In this document: piece after piece, positions 17,320-25,598 of the stretch | How the letters are laid out: the number at the start of each line of letters is the position of its first letter | Position numbering within the stretch: position 1 is the first letter of the stretch | DNA from: Haloarcula marismortui ATCC 43049 | GTDB taxonomy: Archaea; Halobacteriota; Halobacteria; Halobacteriales; Haloarculaceae | NCBI RefSeq assembly: GCF_000011085.1 | Contig: NC_006396.1 | Location: 2,480,001-2,544,000 of the forward strand | Direction of reading: 5' to 3' | DNA: 64,000 nt | Notes under the pieces: generated by a model | Seen by the model: the letters and a program-made list of their open reading frames with translations, nothing else | The model's database searches: none | Told to the model about the DNA's origin: nothing | Translations under genes and position numbers: made by a program

Positions 17320-18702
17320 CTACTCTTTCTCGCCGGCTCCGACGGCGCTCTCACCGATTTTCTCGGAGCCCTCGATGACTTCCTGGCCGCCCATGTACGG
17401 GCGGAGCGGCTCGGGCACGGTGATGGTTCCGTCGTCGTTCTGGTAGTACTCCATGATGGCGACGAGGACACGCGGGACGGCGAGTCCGGAGCCGTTCAGC
17501 GTATGGAGGTAGTCGGCGGATTCGTGGCGTTCGGGGCGGTAGCGCAGGCCGGCGCGGCGCGCCTGGAAGTCCTCGAAGTTCGACACCGAGGAGACTTCGA
17601 GCCAGCGGCCGCCGCGGTCGGGACCGTCCTCCATGTCGTCGCCGGGTGCCCACACCTCGATGTCGTACTTTTTCGCCTGTGTAAAGCCCATGTCGCCGGT
17701 ACACATGTCGAGCACGCGGTAGGGCAGTTCGAGGCGGTCGAGCACTTCGGCGGCCTCGTCAAGCAGGCTCTCAAGCCGGTCGTAGCTGTTCTCGGGCCGG
17801 ACGAAGTTGACGAGTTCCACCTTGTGGAACTGGTGGACGCGGACGTACCCCCGCGTCTCGGTCCCGTGCTCGCCGGCCTCGCGGCGGAAGTTCGGCGAGA
17901 ACGCCTGATGTTTGACCGGCAGGTCGTCATCAAGTAAAATTTCGCCGCGGTACATGTTGGTGACCGGCACCTCCGCCGTCGGGAGCAGCCACAGGTCATC
18001 GCTGTCGTAGTCGTCGTCCTGTCTGGCTCCGACGCGGTAGGCGTCCTCGGCGAACTTCGGAAGCTGGCCGGTCCCTTCCATCGAATCGGAGTTGACGGGA
18101 ATCGGCGGAAGCACGTCGACGTACTCCTGTTCGCGGTGGACGTCCAGCATGAACTGGATGAGGGCGTGTTCCAAACGTGCCCCCTCGCCCTTGACGAACT
18201 GGTAGCCGCCGCCGGACACCTTCGCGCCGCGCTCGAAGTCGAGCAGGTCCAGATCCTCGCCGAGGTCGTAGTGGGGCACCACTTCGTCGGGCAGGTCCCG
18301 GAGGTCGTCGAACCCCTCGCGGTAGCGCTCGACGTTATCGGCCTCGCCCTCGCCGGTCGGGACCGACTCGTGGGGAATGTTCGGCAGTTCTAGCAGCGCC
18401 TCTTCCAACTGGGACTCCAGTTCGTCGGCGCGCTCCTCGATATCCTGCAGTTCGTCTTTGAGTTCCTGCGAGCGGTCGATGGCCTCCTGGGCCTCTTCGT
18501 CCTTGCCGTCCTGCTTGAGCTCGCCGATCTTGCTCGACACCTCGTTGCGCTCCTGTCGGAGCCCGTCGCCTTCGGCTTTCAGTTCCCGCCACTCCTCGTC
18601 TATGTCGAGGATTTCGTCGAGGTCGACGCCCGTGACGCCCTTCCGCTCGATAGCGTCACGGACCGTCTCGGGGTGCTCCCGGACGAACTGTCTCGATAAC
18701 AT
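17320..18702 (-). CDS. serS: Seryl-tRNA synthetase
   Basis: The enzyme charges tRNA-Ser (and tRNA-Sec where present) with serine. The N-terminal ~110 residues form the coiled-coil arm (ELKAEGDGLRQERNEVSSK and so on) that holds the long variable arm of tRNA-Ser. The class II catalytic core shows motif 2 (FSPNFRREAGEHGTETRGYV) and motif 3 (NGSGLAVPRVLVAIMEYYQ). This is the common, bacterial-type SerS rather than the rare methanogen type. At 460 residues it is of normal length. The start at 18702 gives the canonical LSRQFVREHPETV N-terminus. Confidence 0.98.
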   Translation of the reverse strand: MLSRQFVREHPETVRDAIERKGVTGVDLDEILDIDEEWRELKAEGDGLRQERNEVSSKIGELKQDGKDEEAQEAIDRSQELKDELQDIEERADELESQLEEALLELPNIPHESVPTGEGEADNVERYREGFDDLRDLPDEVVPHYDLGEDLDLLDFERGAKVSGGGYQFVKGEGARLEHALIQFMLDVHREQEYVDVLPPIPVNSDSMEGTGQLPKFAEDAYRVGARQDDDYDSDDLWLLPTAEVPVTNMYRGEILLDDDLPVKHQAFSPNFRREAGEHGTETRGYVRVHQFHKVELVNFVRPENSYDRLESLLDEAAEVLDRLELPYRVLDMCTGDMGFTQAKKYDIEVWAPGDDMEDGPDRGGRWLEVSSVSNFEDFQARRAGLRYRPERHESADYLHTLNGSGLAVPRVLVAIMEYYQNDDGTITVPEPLRPYMGGQEVIEGSEKIGESAVGAGEKE

Positions 18703-18783
18703 GGCCGACGGTTCTCGACGGCAGAAATTAGTCGTGTCGGTCCCGCGGTGGGGCTGGCCCTGCCCGCCGACCCCTCCGTCGCC

Positions 18784-19227
18784 CTATGCCTCGCCGCCGA
18801 CCTTGACGGCCAGCACCGGCACCGGCGAGGCCCGAACGACCGACTCGGTGACGCTGCCGATGAGTTCCCGAGATGGCCCGGTTCGCCCCTCCGTCGCCAT
18901 CACGACGACGTCGATATCGTGGCGTTCGACGTAGTCTACGACTTCCTCGTGGGGAACGCCCTGCTTGACCGCCGTTGTCACCGTGTCGATGCCGGCGTCT
19001 TCGGCCTGCGCGCGCAGGTCGTCGACGGCCTGCTGGCCGGCGTCGGCGAGGCGGTCGAAGATGCTGCTGTCCTCGAACTCGGGAATCTGGTCGACTACCT
19101 GCTCGGTTTCGAGGACGTGCAGCGCGTACAGCCTCGCATCGTGGCGCTGTGCGAGGTCGATGGCGTGTTCGGCCGCGGTGGCGGACCCCTCGGAGCCGTC
19201 GGTCGGAACGAGTACGGCGTCGTACAT
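18784..19227 (-). CDS. Universal stress protein (UspA family)
   Basis: The 147-residue single-domain protein begins MYDAVLVPTDGSEGSATAAE and carries the ATP-binding signature GRTGPSRELIGSVTESVVR (the G-2x-G-9x-G-S/T pattern). It is therefore expected to bind ATP. Haloarchaea encode many copies; the specific stress is unknown. It lies upstream of serS by 81 bases on the same strand and diverges from the MBL hydrolase gene. Confidence 0.93.
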   Translation of the reverse strand: MYDAVLVPTDGSEGSATAAEHAIDLAQRHDARLYALHVLETEQVVDQIPEFEDSSIFDRLADAGQQAVDDLRAQAEDAGIDTVTTAVKQGVPHEEVVDYVERHDIDVVVMATEGRTGPSRELIGSVTESVVRASPVPVLAVKVGGEA

Positions 19228-19334
19228 ACAGTGGTGTTTCTGATTCCGGGTAAATGGCTTTGCCCTTCCTTTTGCCTGACTGTCACGACAGCCACAGCAT
19301 AACGGTTTTGCCCCCGCCGGTCACGAGGACGTGT

Positions 19335-20243
19335 ATGGGAATCGGTGACGTTCACGAGGTGACGGTCGGGGACTGCATAGATGTCCACTACGTCGACGTC
19401 GGGATGTACGGCGTCGCCGAGTACGGGCCCGTCTACATAATCGACGCCGAGCGACCGGCGCTGGTCGACACCGGCACCGGCGCGCGACACGAAACCATCC
19501 TCTCGGCGATGGAGTCGGTCGGGATCGCGCCCGAGGATCTGGAAGTCATCGCGGCGACCCACGTCCATCTGGACCACGCCGGCGGAGCCGGCTACCTCGC
19601 CGAGGACTGCCCGAATGCGACGGTGTACGTCCACGAGTCAGGCAAGCGCCACCTCGTCGACCCCGAGCGGCTCTGGGAGGGGACCAAACACGCCGTCGGT
19701 GACCAGATCGAGTTCTACGGCAAGCCGATCCCGGTCGCCGAAGACCGTATCGAGACGCTAACTGACGGCGACGTGATCGACCTAGGTGACCACTCCCTCG
19801 AAACTCTGCACGCGCCGGGCCATGCGCCACATCAGGTCGTCTTCTACGACCCTGCCATCGACGGTGTGTTCACCGCCGACGCTGCCGGCATCTACAACCC
19901 GTCGACCGACGAGATGCACGTCACGACCCCGCCGGTCAACTTCACGCTCGACCAGGCGCTCGACGACGTGGCGATGATACAGGACCTCGACCCGGACATC
20001 CTCATGTTCGGCCACTTCGGTGCCGTCGAAACCGGCGATAAGCTGGAAACATACACCGAGATACTACCTGAATGGGTCGCCGAGGTCGAGCGAAAACGCG
20101 AGGAACTGGACGACGACGAGGCGGTCATCGATTACTTCGTCGAGCGGGCCGACACCGATACCTGGGGCGAGCGAAAGGGCCGCGCCGAGATGCGCCTGAA
20201 CGTCCGCGGCGTCCTCGTGGCGCTCGATAACCGGGACGAATAG
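19335..20243 (+). CDS. MBL fold metallohydrolase
   Basis: The 302-residue protein has the full MBL metal set: THVHLDHAGG (residues ~77-86), HAPGHAPHQVVF, FTADAAG and GHFG. The C-terminal ~50 residues add a helical extension, EVERKREELDDDEAVIDYF, as in haloarchaeal hydrolases of this group. A glyoxalase II-like or thioester/lactone activity is likely but the substrate is unknown. The ATG at 19335 (MGIGDVHEVTVGDCIDVHYV) fits family starts; an upstream ATG at 19254 would add a Cys-containing tail and was rejected. It diverges from the UspA gene and precedes the antiporter. Confidence 0.88.
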   Translation: MGIGDVHEVTVGDCIDVHYVDVGMYGVAEYGPVYIIDAERPALVDTGTGARHETILSAMESVGIAPEDLEVIAATHVHLDHAGGAGYLAEDCPNATVYVHESGKRHLVDPERLWEGTKHAVGDQIEFYGKPIPVAEDRIETLTDGDVIDLGDHSLETLHAPGHAPHQVVFYDPAIDGVFTADAAGIYNPSTDEMHVTTPPVNFTLDQALDDVAMIQDLDPDILMFGHFGAVETGDKLETYTEILPEWVAEVERKREELDDDEAVIDYFVERADTDTWGERKGRAEMRLNVRGVLVALDNRDE

Positions 20244-20354
20244 CCAAACGTCACAGAGGCCTGACACTGCGGTCCCAATGGAGCCCCCGTGTGCCGGTGA
20301 GTGAATGCGTTTATACGAGGGCGATGCGTTAGGCTGGACAGATGGAGGCCAACT

Positions 20355-22259
20355 GTGGCTGGTAGTTCGGGGCTACTGATTCCGCTTGTCGCCGGTATCA
20401 TCGGGCTCGGTGTTCTTGCACAGGTCCTCGCAGCACGACTGCGGGTGCCTAGTATCATCTTCTACCTGCTGGTCGGTGTCATCATCGGCCAGCCCGGACT
20501 GAACATCATCGGTGACGGCACCTTCGGTGGAGCGCTGTCGGCAATCGTCGGCTTAGCGGTCGCAATCATCGTTTTCGAGGGGGCCTATCACCTCCGATTC
20601 GACCGGCTACGCGAGGCTCCGGCCGCGACGTTCAGACTCGTTACCGTCGGTGCGGCTATCGCACTCGTGGGCACCGCTATCGCCGTTAAGTTCGCGTTCA
20701 GCTCCGCGGCCGTCTCCTGGAACCTCGCGTTCCTGATCGGTGCGCTGCTGGTTGCGACCGGGCCGACCGTCATCACGCCAATCCTCGATGTCGTTCCGGT
20801 TCGAGACCGCGTTGCCGCCGCGCTGGAGACGGAGGGGATTGTCAACGACGTGACCGCGGCTATCATCGCCGTCGTCATCTTCGAGACGGTCAATCCGGTG
20901 GCGTCGAGCGAGGGACTGTTGCGGGCGTTCGCACTCCGGTTGGGAACGGGCCTGCTCGTCGGCCTCATCGTCGCCGGTGTGTTGTACTACCTCCTCCAGT
21001 ACGTCGACCTCTCGCCCGGTGACGCACCGCGGAACTCCCGACTGCTCGTGCTCGCCGGGGCGCTCATCGCCTACGCGGGCGCGAACACGATAGCGACCGA
21101 GGCCGGTGTCGCCGCCGCCGCCACGGCGGGGATGGCGCTCGGGAACGTCGACCACCCGTACGAGGAGGACATCGAGGAGTTCAAAGGCGATATCACGCTG
21201 CTGGTGCTGTCGTTCGTGTTTATCGCACTGGCGGCGCAACTGGAACCCGCCTCGCTCATTGATGTCGGGCTAGCGGGCATCATCGTCGTCCTCGCCGTCG
21301 CCTTGTTCATCCGGCCGTTGCTGGTGTTCGTCTCGACCGTCGGTGACAGATTCACCACCAACGAGAAGCTGTTCGTCAGCTTTGTCGGGCCGCGTGGTAT
21401 TATTCCGGCGTCTGTTGCCACGCTGTTTGCCGTCGAACTGAACGCCGCAGCCGAGGAGGTCACTGGGGCACAGGCTGAACTGCTGGGGACGCAGGCCGAT
21501 ATCCTGCTTGGCACTGTCTTTCTCGTTATCTTTGCGACCGCCCTGTTTGAGGGTGGACTGGCGCGATTCATCGCGGAAAAACTGGATGTGATACCAATGC
21601 GAGTCATCATCGTCGGCGGCGGACAGGTGGGCCGAGCGCTCGCCGCACGCCTCGAAGACCGGGGCGAGAACGTCGTCATCATCGAGCAGGAGGAAGAGAG
21701 CGTCGAACGAGCCCGCAACGAGGGGTACGCCGTCGAGATCGGCGACGGCACCGACACCGACACGTTGCGGTCGGCCGGGGCTGAAAACGCCAAAACCGTC
21801 GTCGCGGCGACCGGTGACGACGACGCGAACCTGCTGGTGTCACAGCTAGCGAGTTCGAAGTTCGGCGTCGAGCGGGTCATCGCCCGCGCGAACAATCCGG
21901 ACAATGTTGAGGCCTTCGAGGACCTCGGCGTTCGCACCATCTCCTCGGCGATGGCGACGGCTTGGGCCATCGACAACCAGATCGAGCGCCCCGCTATCGC
22001 CCACTGGATGACCGATGTCGGTCGGAGCGGCGATGTGCAGGAGGTCGAGGTCAAGAACCAGGAACTCATCGGGAAGCCGATCCGCGATGTCGGGCCGATG
22101 CTGCCCGACGCCTGTCTGGTCGCGCTCGTCAGCGGGGAACTCCACGAAAACGCCGAAGTACCCACAGCAGACTATATCCTTGAGGAAGGCGACATGGTGA
22201 CCCTGCTGGGCCGTCGAGAGTCCGTGCGCGACGGGATGAAGATGGTCAGCGGCGACTAG
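20355..22259 (+). CDS. Cation:proton antiporter with C-terminal TrkA-N/TrkA-C module
   Basis: The first ~395 residues are a CPA-type Na+(K+)/H+ exchanger with about 12 helices; VATGPTVITPILDVVP and GIVNDVTAA include conserved transport-site segments. A Rossmann domain begins near residue 414 with MRVIIVGGGQVGRALAARL, the NAD(H)-binding glycine motif. A TrkA-C (RCK-C) ligand domain follows (about 540-634; EVEVKNQELIGKPIRDVGPM). The protein should exchange cations for protons under control of NAD(H) or nucleotides, fitting osmoadaptation in a halophile. The GTG at 20355 precedes the first helix directly; the frame runs up to 20301. Its last four bases overlap the end of the convergent thioesterase gene. 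Confidence 0.9.
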   Translation: MAGSSGLLIPLVAGIIGLGVLAQVLAARLRVPSIIFYLLVGVIIGQPGLNIIGDGTFGGALSAIVGLAVAIIVFEGAYHLRFDRLREAPAATFRLVTVGAAIALVGTAIAVKFAFSSAAVSWNLAFLIGALLVATGPTVITPILDVVPVRDRVAAALETEGIVNDVTAAIIAVVIFETVNPVASSEGLLRAFALRLGTGLLVGLIVAGVLYYLLQYVDLSPGDAPRNSRLLVLAGALIAYAGANTIATEAGVAAAATAGMALGNVDHPYEEDIEEFKGDITLLVLSFVFIALAAQLEPASLIDVGLAGIIVVLAVALFIRPLLVFVSTVGDRFTTNEKLFVSFVGPRGIIPASVATLFAVELNAAAEEVTGAQAELLGTQADILLGTVFLVIFATALFEGGLARFIAEKLDVIPMRVIIVGGGQVGRALAARLEDRGENVVIIEQEEESVERARNEGYAVEIGDGTDTDTLRSAGAENAKTVVAATGDDDANLLVSQLASSKFGVERVIARANNPDNVEAFEDLGVRTISSAMATAWAIDNQIERPAIAHWMTDVGRSGDVQEVEVKNQELIGKPIRDVGPMLPDACLVALVSGELHENAEVPTADYILEEGDMVTLLGRRESVRDGMKMVSGD

Positions 22260-22708
22260 TCGTCGGTAAGATGGGCAACGTCTGATTCGTCGACGCCTGC
22301 TGTCCACGGCGACTCACCGCGGTCGCCGTCAGTTTTGTACGTCCCGCGAGCGCTCGCGATGTGATGGCCATCGGTGTCGTACACTTCTGCATCGACGACT
22401 GAGACGCTCCCGCCGTTTCGGATCACCTCCGCCTCAGTCCGTAAATCGGCGGTCGCTGGCGCGAGGTAATCGATCCGCATGTCGACCGTTGGCGAGACGG
22501 TGCCGGACTGTGAGATGACGGCCGCCCCGCCGACGGTGTCGACGAGCGAGTACGTGACGCCGCCATGTGCGATTATCGATTCGGGGTTTGAGGAGTGGCC
22601 GTCCTTTAGCGGGAGTTCGCCCGCCGCATAGCCATCGTCGACGGCCGTTATTTCCATCCCTAACTGCTTGACAAACGGGATGTCGTTGAACATCGATTTG
22701 AGACTCAT
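22256..22708 (-). CDS. PaaI-type hotdog-fold thioesterase
   Basis: The 150-residue hotdog protein has IAHGGVTYSLVDTVGGAAV, the HGG motif with the catalytic acidic residue two turns on (LVDTVGG), and VDMRIDYLAPA, typical of PaaI-like acyl-CoA thioesterases. It should hydrolyse aryl- or acyl-CoA esters. The ATG at 22708 (MSLKSMFNDIPFVKQLGMEI) is the family-typical start. It converges with and overlaps the antiporter gene by four bases. Confidence 0.9.
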   Translation of the reverse strand: MSLKSMFNDIPFVKQLGMEITAVDDGYAAGELPLKDGHSSNPESIIAHGGVTYSLVDTVGGAAVISQSGTVSPTVDMRIDYLAPATADLRTEAEVIRNGGSVSVVDAEVYDTDGHHIASARGTYKTDGDRGESPWTAGVDESDVAHLTDD

Positions 22709-22780
22709 GGCTATCCCCACGGAATCGAGTCTGATAAGCTTCCGAGAACGCACAACAACGGGTCAGGCGTGGTCGGTTTC

Positions 22781-22942
22781 TTAGGACACGTCCCGGTTAG
22801 TCGCCTGCCACTGTTCCGTCACGCTCTCGTCGCCCTCCGTGGCTTCTTCGGGGAGCAGATGCTCCGGACGACGCAAGTAGCTCGGTTTCTGTGCGAACGC
22901 TTCGATTCGCTCCCACTCTTCCGGTGTGATGTGACCGTCCAT
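22781..22942 (-). CDS. 53-residue acidic hypothetical protein
   Basis: This short frame encodes MDGHITPEEWERIEAFAQKP and ends VTEQWQATNRDVS. It is acidic, free of Cys and predicted helical, with a Pro/Arg-rich middle (SYLRRPEHLLPEE). Codon use is typical of the genome, and it occupies an otherwise empty gap, 73 bases ahead of the thioesterase gene on the same strand. It is too short for an ordinary open-frame list. I do not recognise a family. Confidence 0.65.
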   Translation of the reverse strand: MDGHITPEEWERIEAFAQKPSYLRRPEHLLPEEATEGDESVTEQWQATNRDVS

Positions 22943-22997
22943 ACAAAGTATATGTTATTGACACTACTTTAACCCTTACAATAAAACCTAAAATTAA

Positions 22998-23014
22998 TTT
23001 ATAGTGACTAGTCA
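22998..23014 (+). promoter_or_regulatory. TATA box abutting a 10-bp palindrome
   Basis: TTTATA (22998-23003) is followed after one base by the perfect palindrome TGACTAGTCA (23005-23014). A palindrome directly downstream of a TATA box is where an archaeal repressor would block polymerase recruitment. The predicted start of transcription is near 23028, upstream of the structured segment at 23060. Confidence 0.45.
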
Positions 23015-23059
23015 TCTACAATCCCGAACTGCCACTATCGCAGCGCGTACACCGAGAAT

Positions 23060-23120
23060 GAGGATGCCGGTAGACTGTAGCGGCCTTGCTACCGGCCCCC
23101 GCTTCCTATCAGCATCCCTC
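23060..23120 (+). ncRNA. Possible structured RNA upstream of the Nudix gene
   Basis: GCCGGTAG (23066-23073) pairs perfectly with CTACCGGC (23089-23096), and the flanking GAGGAT (23060-23065) can pair with ATCCCTC (23114-23120) with one bulged C. The segment lies about 30 bases downstream of a predicted transcription start and ends in a TTTG/C-rich stretch. The Nudix gene has its own TATA box further on, so this could be a separate short RNA. No known RNA family is recognised. Confidence 0.3.
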
Positions 23121-23170
23121 TTTGCCCCCCTGATGACCTAATATGATTTTAGGCAGATATGTGGGTACTA

Positions 23171-23177
23171 CTATATG
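23171..23177 (+). promoter_or_regulatory. TATA box of the Nudix gene
   Basis: CTATATG at 23171-23177 is centred 26 bases ahead of the ATG at 23200, implying a leaderless or nearly leaderless transcript. Confidence 0.5.
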
Positions 23178-23199
23178 TTTGCCGTAGCTACCGGATGCT

Positions 23200-23667
23200 A
23201 TGCAACCACAGCGGGCGACGTACGTCAAGAAAGCCTGTGCCTACATCACCAGAAACGGGTCGGAACTGCTGGTGTTCGACGGGCCGGGGCACGACGGGCT
23301 ACAGATACCGAAGGGAACCGTTGAACCAGGGGAAAAACCGCGGGTCGCCGTACAGCGAGAGGCTGTTGAGGAGAGCGGTCTCGCTTCATTCGAGCGCCTG
23401 CAACACATCGCCACCGACGTCTGGACGCGCCGCGAGTCGCCCCCGAAGCGGTACGTGCGGTCGTTCTACCACCTCCCCGTTCACGAGTCCCGGGACCACT
23501 GGGTCCACACCGTCACCGGGACGGGCGAGGAACGCGGCGCAGAGTTCGAGTTCTCGTGGGTCGACCTCCAGACCGATGCCACCTTCGCACTTGATCTTGA
23601 CGACTATCTCCACTCCCTGACGAGTCCCGCTGAGGCGACGACAGCCGGCGATGTGGCTGCCGATTAA
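23200..23667 (+). CDS. Nudix hydrolase
   Basis: The Nudix box GX5EX7REUXEEXGU is complete: it begins at GTVEPGEKPRVAVQREAVEE and ends SGL (about residues 38-60). Such enzymes hydrolyse nucleoside diphosphates linked to another group; the substrate is not evident. The 155-residue length is common. There is an unusual C-terminal Ala/Thr-rich tail after the YLHSLTS helix. The gene has its own promoter and sits alone, 140 bases from the end of the thiolase gene. Confidence 0.92.
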   Translation: MQPQRATYVKKACAYITRNGSELLVFDGPGHDGLQIPKGTVEPGEKPRVAVQREAVEESGLASFERLQHIATDVWTRRESPPKRYVRSFYHLPVHESRDHWVHTVTGTGEERGAEFEFSWVDLQTDATFALDLDDYLHSLTSPAEATTAGDVAAD

Positions 23668-23806
23668 CGACTTCTTCTCTCAAATATCGCTCGTGCAAGC
23701 GCCACAGCGGTCGCAAATGACGGATTCATAAGAACAGACTCGAAACCGACGGATTCGCAAACGTCGTGCTGGGGCAGAATACTGAAACCGCGCTGACAGC
23801 GGCTGC

Positions 23807-24940
23807 TCAGGGCAGTCGGAACTCGATAGCCGCGCCCTGACCGAAGCCGACACACTCTGTCGCCAGACCCAGCTCCGCGTCGCGGCGGTTCATTTCGTGG
23901 ACGAGCGTCACTGGAAGGCGCGCGCCAGAGGCCCCGAGCGGGTGGCCGATGGCGATTGCGCCGCCGTTGACGTTGTAGATGTCGTCGTCGAAGCCGAGTT
24001 CGCGCTGGCAGTACAGACACTGGGAGGCGAAGGCCTCGTTGAGTTCCACGAGGTCGTAATCGTCCGTCTCGCGGTCCGTTCGTTCGGTGAGTTTGCGAAC
24101 GGCGGGGACCGGACCGATACCCATCACAGTCGGGTCGACGCCGGCGACTTCGTGGGAGCCGATCTCCGCCAGCACGTCGAGTCCGCGGTCTTCCGCGAAC
24201 TCACGGGAGGTGACCATCAGCCCCGCCGCACCGTCAGAAACCTGCGAGGCGTTGCCGGGCGTGACCGTCCCGTCCGACTTGAACACCGTCGGTAGCTGGG
24301 ACAGCTTTTCGAGCGTGGTGTCGGGGCGGATACCCCCGTCTGCGTCGAGCTGTCCGTCCTCGGTCTCGATCGGGACGATTTCGTCGTCGAAGCGACCGGA
24401 CTCCGTCGCGTCGGCGGCGCGCTGGTGGCTCCGGAGCGCGTACTCGTCTTGCTCCTGCCGGGCGACCTCCATCTCGCTGGCGACCTTTTCGGCGGTCATC
24501 CCCATCTGGAGCTCGCCGATGTTGTACTGCTCGGCCAGCCGCGGATGGACGTTGTGGGTGTTTTCGTCCATCTGCACGCGGGACATCGACTCCACACCGC
24601 CGGCGATGAGCACGTCGCGCTGGCCGGCCGCGATGGCGTCGGCGGCCCGCATCAGCGCTTCGGCGGAAGACGCACACCAGCGGTTAATCGTCGATGCGGG
24701 GACGCTCTCGCCGAGGTCCGACAACAGCGCGATGACGCGAGCCATGTTGTTGCCCTGTTCCCCGCGCTGCTGGGCACAGCCCCACAGCAGGTCGTCAACG
24801 TCCTCGGCCTCGACGCCGGTCGACGCGAGCAACTGGTTGATAAGCGGCACAGAGAGGTCTTCGCTCCGGACGCCGGCGAGTGCGCCGTCCTCCTTTCCCT
24901 GTGGCGTTCTGACTGCATCCACGATGACAGGTGTGGGCAT
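23807..24940 (-). CDS. Thiolase family protein (acetyl-CoA acyltransferase)
   Basis: The 377-residue protein has the thiolase nucleophile region [20 protein letters not shown] (active Cys near residue 85), GGVESMSRV, and [17 protein letters not shown] with the catalytic His. The C-terminal motif reads CVGFGQGAA, where classical thiolases have CxGGGxG; the second Cys is kept. It catalyses CoA-dependent cleavage or condensation of acyl-CoA units, for example in beta-oxidation. The ATG at 24940 gives [16 protein letters not shown], the canonical start. It follows the flavin-binding gene by 99 bases on the same strand. Confidence 0.94.
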   Translation of the reverse strand: MPTPVIVDAVRTPQGKEDGALAGVRSEDLSVPLINQLLASTGVEAEDVDDLLWGCAQQRGEQGNNMARVIALLSDLGESVPASTINRWCASSAEALMRAADAIAAGQRDVLIAGGVESMSRVQMDENTHNVHPRLAEQYNIGELQMGMTAEKVASEMEVARQEQDEYALRSHQRAADATESGRFDDEIVPIETEDGQLDADGGIRPDTTLEKLSQLPTVFKSDGTVTPGNASQVSDGAAGLMVTSREFAEDRGLDVLAEIGSHEVAGVDPTVMGIGPVPAVRKLTERTDRETDDYDLVELNEAFASQCLYCQRELGFDDDIYNVNGGAIAIGHPLGASGARLPVTLVHEMNRRDAELGLATECVGFGQGAAIEFRLP

Positions 24941-25039
24941 GGACAACGGAACGTCTCGGCCTGTGTTAAATCCTGACAAACTCGACACAGTGGGGGAACC
25001 GTTGTCGGCCGACGGCCTGACCGCGGTCGAGCAGCCGTT

Positions 25040-25510
25040 TCACTCCCGCTCGAACCCCGGCGGGAGGCCGGCGTGTCTGAGCCCTTCCCGCTTGTCGATG
25101 TGGAACCGGTAGATGGTGACATCGTCGTCTTTGATTGCGTCCTCAAACACCTCCGGCCGCCACGCTCCGTCAAGCACCTCTGCAAGATCGGCCCACTCGG
25201 ATTCGGGCACAGCTTCGATATTGCCCTGTAGCAGGACACTCTCCCAGTGGAACATCGATTCGACTTTGTACACGAGCACGGTCGCGTCCGCTGCCGCCTC
25301 GGTCAACCGTTGCTTGCGACTCGCCGACCCACCGATGAAGGTGAAATACAGCGAGCTGTCACCATCGTACCCGAACGACAGTGGAATCATGTACGGTCCG
25401 CTCTTGGTCGGCAGCCCCAGCACACCGACCCGCTGGTTCGACAGAAACGCCGCAATGTCGCTGTCGTCCATGTGCGTGAGTCCGGCCGCCTCGAGTGTGT
25501 CTATTGTCAT
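25040..25510 (-). CDS. Pyridoxamine 5'-phosphate oxidase-like FMN-binding protein
   Basis: The 156-residue protein has the split-barrel FMN-binding pattern of haloarchaeal pyridoxamine-phosphate-oxidase-like proteins: DIAAFLSNQRVGVLGLPTKS, YMIPLSFGYDGDSSLYFTFI, GGSASRKQRL and WESVLLQGNIEAVPE. These usually bind FMN, F420 or haem; the reaction is unknown. The ATG at 25510 is consistent with the AT-rich promoter just upstream. It may be cotranscribed with the thiolase. Confidence 0.88.
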   Translation of the reverse strand: MTIDTLEAAGLTHMDDSDIAAFLSNQRVGVLGLPTKSGPYMIPLSFGYDGDSSLYFTFIGGSASRKQRLTEAAADATVLVYKVESMFHWESVLLQGNIEAVPESEWADLAEVLDGAWRPEVFEDAIKDDDVTIYRFHIDKREGLRHAGLPPGFERE

Positions 25511-25598
25511 ATAGGTGTAACTTCGATCGAAACCTGCTTAATTAATTCGGCTATTCCTCGATACAGAGAACTCCCCGTCAGGACATTCCCGGTCACCG

